Positions 61,701 to 64,000 of a stretch of DNA of 64,000 nt are shown piece by piece. Origin of the DNA: Clostridia bacterium (GTDB lineage: Bacteria > Bacillota > Clostridia > Oscillospirales > CAG-272); contig JAFUIQ010000009.1 in NCBI GenBank assembly GCA_017468385.1, forward strand, positions 1-64,000. The letters run 5' to 3'. The stretch's first letter is position 1; every line of letters begins with the position of its first letter. A program made the position numbers and the translations under genes. The notes beneath the pieces were generated by a model. That model was not told the DNA's origin and did not search any database. It worked only from the letters and a program-made list of their open reading frames with translations.

Positions 61701-64000
61701 CACCTCAGAATGCCGAAGGCAAATACGTTGTAGAAAAGTGTGACCATGAAAACGTCACCGAAGTGATTGCTCCCGCTCCCACATGTACGGAGGGTGGTCT
61801 TGCCACCTACACCTGCGTGGATTGCCAGCATGTGTATACGAAGGCTCTGCCGGCAAACGGACATAAAGACGCGAATAAAGACAACGTATGTGATACATGT
61901 ACGAAACCTTTGTGCACCGAGGATAATCATAAGTATGAAACCATCCCGGGCAAGGCCGCCACATGTACTGCAACGGGTCTTACGGAGTACCTGAAGTGTA
62001 CCGCGTGCGGTCACATCCCCGTACAGCAGCAAATCATTCCCATCATAGATCACACATATGGGGCGTGGATCCCCGAGGTTCCCGCCACCTGCGACAATGC
62101 GGGCGTGAAGGGACATTACCATTGTTCCGTATGTAATGGTGATTTTGACAGCAATAAGAACGCTCTGAATACCCTTGTTATTACAGCTACGGGTCACAAG
62201 TATGTGGGTGCCATAACCGAGAATCCCACCTGTACCGAGCCGGGCATCAAGACGTTCACCTGTCAGAATGATGCAAGTCATACCTATACCGAGCCTGTGT
62301 CGGCTAAGGGACATACCTACGGCACATGGATCACGGAAGTTCCCGCCACCTGTACGGTGAACGGTGTCAAGGCTCACTACCACTGTGATGCGTGCGGTGC
62401 TGACTTCGATGCCGATAAGAATCCTCTTACCGATCTGGTCATTCCGGCGACGGATCACTCCTACGATGAAGGTGTGATCACCACCCCCGCCACCTGTACC
62501 GAGCCGGGCGTCAAGACATTCACCTGTCAGAATGACACGACTCACACCTACACCGAGGAGGTTGAGGCGAAAGGCCACGCTTACGGTGAATGGATTGCGG
62601 AAGTACCCGCAAAATGCACCGAGGATGGAACCAAGGGTCACTACCACTGTGATGTGTGCGGTAAGAATTTCGATGCCGACAAGAATCTCCTGGACAGCCT
62701 TGTCATCGATGCTCCCGGTCATACAGAGGTTACCGATAAGGCGGTAGCTCCTACCTGTACCGAAAAGGGTAAGACAGAGGGCACGCGCTGCGATGTATGT
62801 AAGGCAGTGCTGGTTCCTCAGAGTGAGGTTCCCGCTCTCGGCCATAAGGACGAGAATACGGATCACGTTTGTGACAACGGATGCGATGTGTACCAGGGCA
62901 CCCACGCCGACAGCGCAGAGGACGACGATCACGTATGTGATTACGGTTGTAAGGCGGTTCTGGAAGATTGCTCCGACGTGCCCACCGACAAGGATCACGA
63001 TTGTGATGTCTGCGGCAAGGAAAATGTCACCGTCCACGATTATAAGGCGGTTGTGACCGATCCCACCTGTGAGGCGGACGGCTATACCACGTATACCTGT
63101 AACTGTACGCACACCTACACCGGCGATGCGGTTTCTGCCCTCGGCCATAAGGACGAGAACAAGGATCACGTCTGCGACAACGGATGCGGTGTGTACCAGG
63201 GCAAGCATGAGGATACCGACAAGGATCACCAGTGTGATTACGGATGCACGGAAGCCATCGGCACCTGCGCGGACAGCGACCACGATCACGACTGTGATTA
63301 CGGCTGCGACAAGGCCTATGGCACCCACGAAGATACCGACAAGAATCACAAGTGTGATTACGGATGCACGGAAGCCATCGGCACCTGTGCAGACGGCAAC
63401 AAGGATCACTACTGTGATTACGGATGCGGCAAGTACTACGGCACGCACGCCGACTCCAACGGCGCGGAGGATCCCGATCACAACTGCGATTATTGCGGTA
63501 CTGTGATGGAAGCGTGCAGCGATACTACCCCGAAGGATCACATCTGTGACGAGTGCGGTGCTGAGTTGAGCCATTGCTCCGACAGCGACGATCCCGATCA
63601 CAACTGCGATTACTGCGGTCAGAAGATCGAAAACTGTTACGACAACGATACGGATCACATCTGTGACGAGTGCGGCAGTACGATGAGCCAGTGTGCAGAC
63701 GGTGATGATGAGAATCATGACTGTGACTACTGCGGTAAGGAAAACATCGAAGGCCATACTCCCGGCGCGGCTGCTACCTGTGAAACAGATCAGATCTGTA
63801 CCGAGTGTAAGGCTGTATTGCAGGCGGCTCTCGGCCACAAGGATGACGATAAAAACCATGCTTGTGACAACGGCTGTGATGTAAAACAGGGCGATCACAA
63901 GGACGACAACAAGGATCACAAGTGCGATTACGGATGTAAGGAATCCATCGGCACCTGCGAGGACGCCGACCACGATCACGACTGTGATTACGGATGCACC
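55772..64000 (+). CDS. Giant secreted repeat protein (3' end outside the window)
   Basis: The frame is open from ATG 55772 (GGAGGGGAGG upstream) to the window edge: 2743 codons without a stop. It has a signal peptide (about 1-32), an adhesin-like beta domain, a bacterial repeat domain (about 168-240) and a beta-helix-like region (about 265-640). Two long blocks follow (about 735-1130 and 2360-2743) of short Cys/His/Asp repeats such as DHNCDYCG, DHICDECG and DHVCDYGC, about 38 copies by eye. Between them are longer ATCTEPG...GH repeats, an InlB-like repeat (about 1565-1635) and another beta-helix stretch (about 1800-1970). It is probably a surface protein binding metal ions through the Cys/His repeats; no catalytic domain was seen. 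Confidence 0.9.
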   Translation, partial: MNITVEKRFLSLILSFVLVLSLVPVSTVHVHALSEEAIAALDGSGITIKSDNSSGSSSVQNGTYTFTAEVVTSTCSGNSEGTNTVTITNPSTTTDVSFSFSWSLTGNGTLKINDVSQSATSGNWTDGLGADSTITFVLTSGKADNDTVTLTLRGFALQSSDTRKVTVSPGVNGTVKVKGTAISAATEVETTFQEGVQVSATANTGYEFLAWQDATGKVIATTANATIQPSEDMTVSAVFAKSGEQGYWTTSGGIYSDLNEACEVAKNGDGVVVLANNATLPADKYTIPAGVTLLIPCDAAASCYVGDAAQTVHYGSYATPSAYRTLTLADGVTLEVYGVLNVGAKFSNANGGNAHAGAVCGKYGCINMLGSSKIDLKSGATMYAWGYVIGSETAEVVANSGATVHELLQITDFKGGTGTTKLIVDWFDKDKRFFPFSQYYVQNIEVKEVLHYGSFLNTTTAIYMDNENIVVTIPFIGDSNAMFSMEANTVVVKQYFPNEDRLKITLESGTMNLSGISMTLKGNAVNSADFNLPVNSNISINIQAGTINVPQDILMMPGSEITVAAGATVNIAEGSEVYVFDAGDWGNYVFSGSYVTHKPVTYVGSRKGAPVSRSLTDVKIDINGTINATGKLYTSAGGGQVISSQGTGVVNLIGGAPSTTTVAMCTKIGSMSSGTQFNNVPFNPAVLTNGNGSTEPTSGAAAGTVYQYCNTHDRWYTGSCGCCTTGHSDSLTDKDHNCDWCDEPGVTEHVYTSVVTDPTCTEKGYTTHTCNCGHTYKDTEVAAKGHADSGDTDHNCDVCGTKIEECYDTTPKDHICDECGTTLGECSDSTDADHNCDYCGVKIEECYDTTPKDHICDECGTELSKHSDGDDTDHNCDYCDAKIEECYDTTPKDHICDECGTELSKCSDGDDTDHNCDHCGAKIEECYDATPKDHICDECGGNVGTCADSAEDTDHVCDYGCGKVLEDCADVDKDHKCDYGCDKVHGICEDADKDHDCDYGCDKVYGTHVDENPKDHVCDYGCSVKDFGGHVDADKDHVCDYGCSEPIGDHADANKDHVCDYGCSVAIGTHADSATDKDHVCDYGCGEVLEACSNKNAEEDHNCDVCGEVLDSCTDATTDTDHNCDVCDKKDITTHEYTAKVTAPTCEAEGYTTYTCNCGHTYTADETEKIPHTEEILPAKDPTCTETGLTEGKKCSVCNEVLVAQQTIPAKGHTEVIDAAKAPTCTETGLTEGKHCSVCGAVIVEQTEIDALGHTFGSTTVAKAATCIATGNEAYKQCSRCSLYFAGDAEINATDGKADTSAFVTEINPNNHVRTSEHGETPATCLMAGYTAGTYCEDCKTWISGHEGIPAIAHKNKVYHAKVDATCVETGTIEYWSCPDCDKNFSDEACTTEAVDLVIPKDPTKHVNTIVHVEKPATCLEAGYTAGTYCNDCETWISGHEVISAKGHNMQETAAAVAPTCTTTGKTAVLTCANGCGKTEGGEEIPVIPHSGGTATCLEPKKCTVCGASYGDKNPSNHVSNVFKYTNKGATHAKYYACCEALAQASEAHNHVEGKCVCGDTLSYTVYWKVNGAVAETDEGLSYGTTPAFDGETPAKAHDANYHYSFAGWAASADGEVMATLPAVTKTVTYYAVFTAEAHTDAPADQNHACDVCGRANVSDHTYSEATCTVPATCTDCGATTGEALGHIDASPKDHKCDRECGEVSMGTHEAASGRHTCDYCSQAVTHCKDSLDLTPEVPADCTTDGNNAYYTCSVCGKYYSDADATQEIAKDSWITPATGHAFEELGTVCTNGCGYTRAAKIGDTSYETLDEAMEAAQPGDTIVALTKIVIEEDVTWDLTGKKLDVQYLDAENYALVVKGKLTIKGGEFHFENIYGLGVAEMGTLVIDGGKFTTLEDEYLIGTWGTTTINGGTFEAVYCNVNGFKGTLTVNGGNFTVTGNDAEYPSSDVFAAEDVATIYGGTYSTDISEYLAPEYKAPQNAEGKYVVEKCDHENVTEVIAPAPTCTEGGLATYTCVDCQHVYTKALPANGHKDANKDNVCDTCTKPLCTEDNHKYETIPGKAATCTATGLTEYLKCTACGHIPVQQQIIPIIDHTYGAWIPEVPATCDNAGVKGHYHCSVCNGDFDSNKNALNTLVITATGHKYVGAITENPTCTEPGIKTFTCQNDASHTYTEPVSAKGHTYGTWITEVPATCTVNGVKAHYHCDACGADFDADKNPLTDLVIPATDHSYDEGVITTPATCTEPGVKTFTCQNDTTHTYTEEVEAKGHAYGEWIAEVPAKCTEDGTKGHYHCDVCGKNFDADKNLLDSLVIDAPGHTEVTDKAVAPTCTEKGKTEGTRCDVCKAVLVPQSEVPALGHKDENTDHVCDNGCDVYQGTHADSAEDDDHVCDYGCKAVLEDCSDVPTDKDHDCDVCGKENVTVHDYKAVVTDPTCEADGYTTYTCNCTHTYTGDAVSALGHKDENKDHVCDNGCGVYQGKHEDTDKDHQCDYGCTEAIGTCADSDHDHDCDYGCDKAYGTHEDTDKNHKCDYGCTEAIGTCADGNKDHYCDYGCGKYYGTHADSNGAEDPDHNCDYCGTVMEACSDTTPKDHICDECGAELSHCSDSDDPDHNCDYCGQKIENCYDNDTDHICDECGSTMSQCADGDDENHDCDYCGKENIEGHTPGAAATCETDQICTECKAVLQAALGHKDDDKNHACDNGCDVKQGDHKDDNKDHKCDYGCKESIGTCEDADHDHDCDYGCT
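58141..58590 (+). repeat. Tandem 120-bp repeat (40 residues), about 3.75 copies
   Basis: Units begin at 58141, 58261, 58381 and 58501 and are near-identical at DNA level. Each encodes one DHNCDYCG-type and one DHICDECG-type half, so the basic step is about 20 residues. The similarity at silent sites points to recent duplication or gene conversion. Confidence 0.9.
62227..62725 (+). repeat. 264-bp direct repeat (88 residues), about two copies
   Basis: The stretch from 62227 is repeated from 62491, each coding ATCTEPGxKTFTCQND, a YTE...KGH spacer and a second half with KxHYHCDxCGxxFDADKN. A more diverged copy of the second half precedes at about 62059-62170. Confidence 0.85.
63181..63420 (+). 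repeat. Tandem 60-bp repeat (20 residues)
   Basis: Four consecutive 60-base units all end in TGTGATTA and code for a 20-residue Cys/His/Asp unit; alternate units (63241 and 63361) are most alike, giving a 120-base super-period. The pattern resumes at 63840-64000 and likely continues past the window. Confidence 0.88.

Noticed and set aside
58028..63979. A 1983-codon minus-strand open frame with hydrophobic Val/Ile/Thr-rich product
   Set aside because: It is the antisense of the repeat region of the giant plus-strand gene. Repeated Asp/His/Cys codons read as Val/Ile/Ala codons on the other strand; it has no ribosome site, promoter or domain structure.

Overview
The window looks like a chromosomal segment of a spore-forming, Gram-positive anaerobe, most likely a gut member of class Clostridia (Oscillospiraceae or Ruminococcaceae type). 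The support is the sporulation and germination pair gpr and spoIIP, an IreB-family phosphoprotein gene, GatCAB instead of a visible glutaminyl-tRNA synthetase, type II pantothenate kinase, strong AGGAGG ribosome binding sites, consensus sigma-A promoters, a type I dockerin, and no outer-membrane genes. The DNA is fairly GC-rich. No tRNA, rRNA, insertion sequence, phage or CRISPR array was seen.

Positions 1-39664 are mostly housekeeping genes in short operons on both strands. In order they are: a cell-wall carboxypeptidase homologue, ribF and ireB (minus); a MinD-like ATPase, a methylglyoxal synthase homologue and endonuclease III (plus); a small membrane protein, mtnN, luxS and yihY (minus); nfo-gatC-gatA-gatB (plus); homoserine dehydrogenase and a small ACT-like protein; pantothenate kinase, divergent from a HAD phosphatase; spoIIP and gpr (minus); an orphan oligopeptide-binding lipoprotein; a DUF4364 regulator; a sigma factor; a zinc-ribbon protein; rlmB followed by a large membrane protein that looks like a catalytically dead P-type ATPase; a radical-SAM/DUF2344 fusion; and rplJ-rplL behind an L10 leader. 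After a block of palindromic repeats come a nitrilase-family amidohydrolase, a GrpB/pyrophosphatase/Nudix triple fusion and a PPK2 polyphosphate kinase, then recG, a DtxR-type regulator, mutY, a B12-binding radical SAM protein, an unknown basic protein and rarA.

Positions 39665-64000 are an exopolysaccharide or capsule region read rightward. A long structured leader with two promoters precedes wzz, a BY-kinase, its PHP phosphatase, a PTGD-anchored secreted protein, an LCP ligase, the initiating sugar transferase, a polymerase-like membrane protein, several glycosyltransferases, a LicD phosphotransferase and a lipoprotein. The region then carries a 1464-residue secreted phosphodiester glycosidase with choline-binding-like repeats and a dockerin, an Lgt-like membrane protein, and the first 2743 codons of a giant secreted protein built from Cys/His/Asp repeats. 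That last gene runs off the right edge. No Wzx flippase is visible, so the locus probably continues.

Three homologues of well-known enzymes (the carboxypeptidase, the methylglyoxal synthase and the P-type ATPase) have lost catalytic motifs while keeping the fold-defining sequence. These, the triple-fusion phosphate protein and the giant repeat protein are the most unusual things here.
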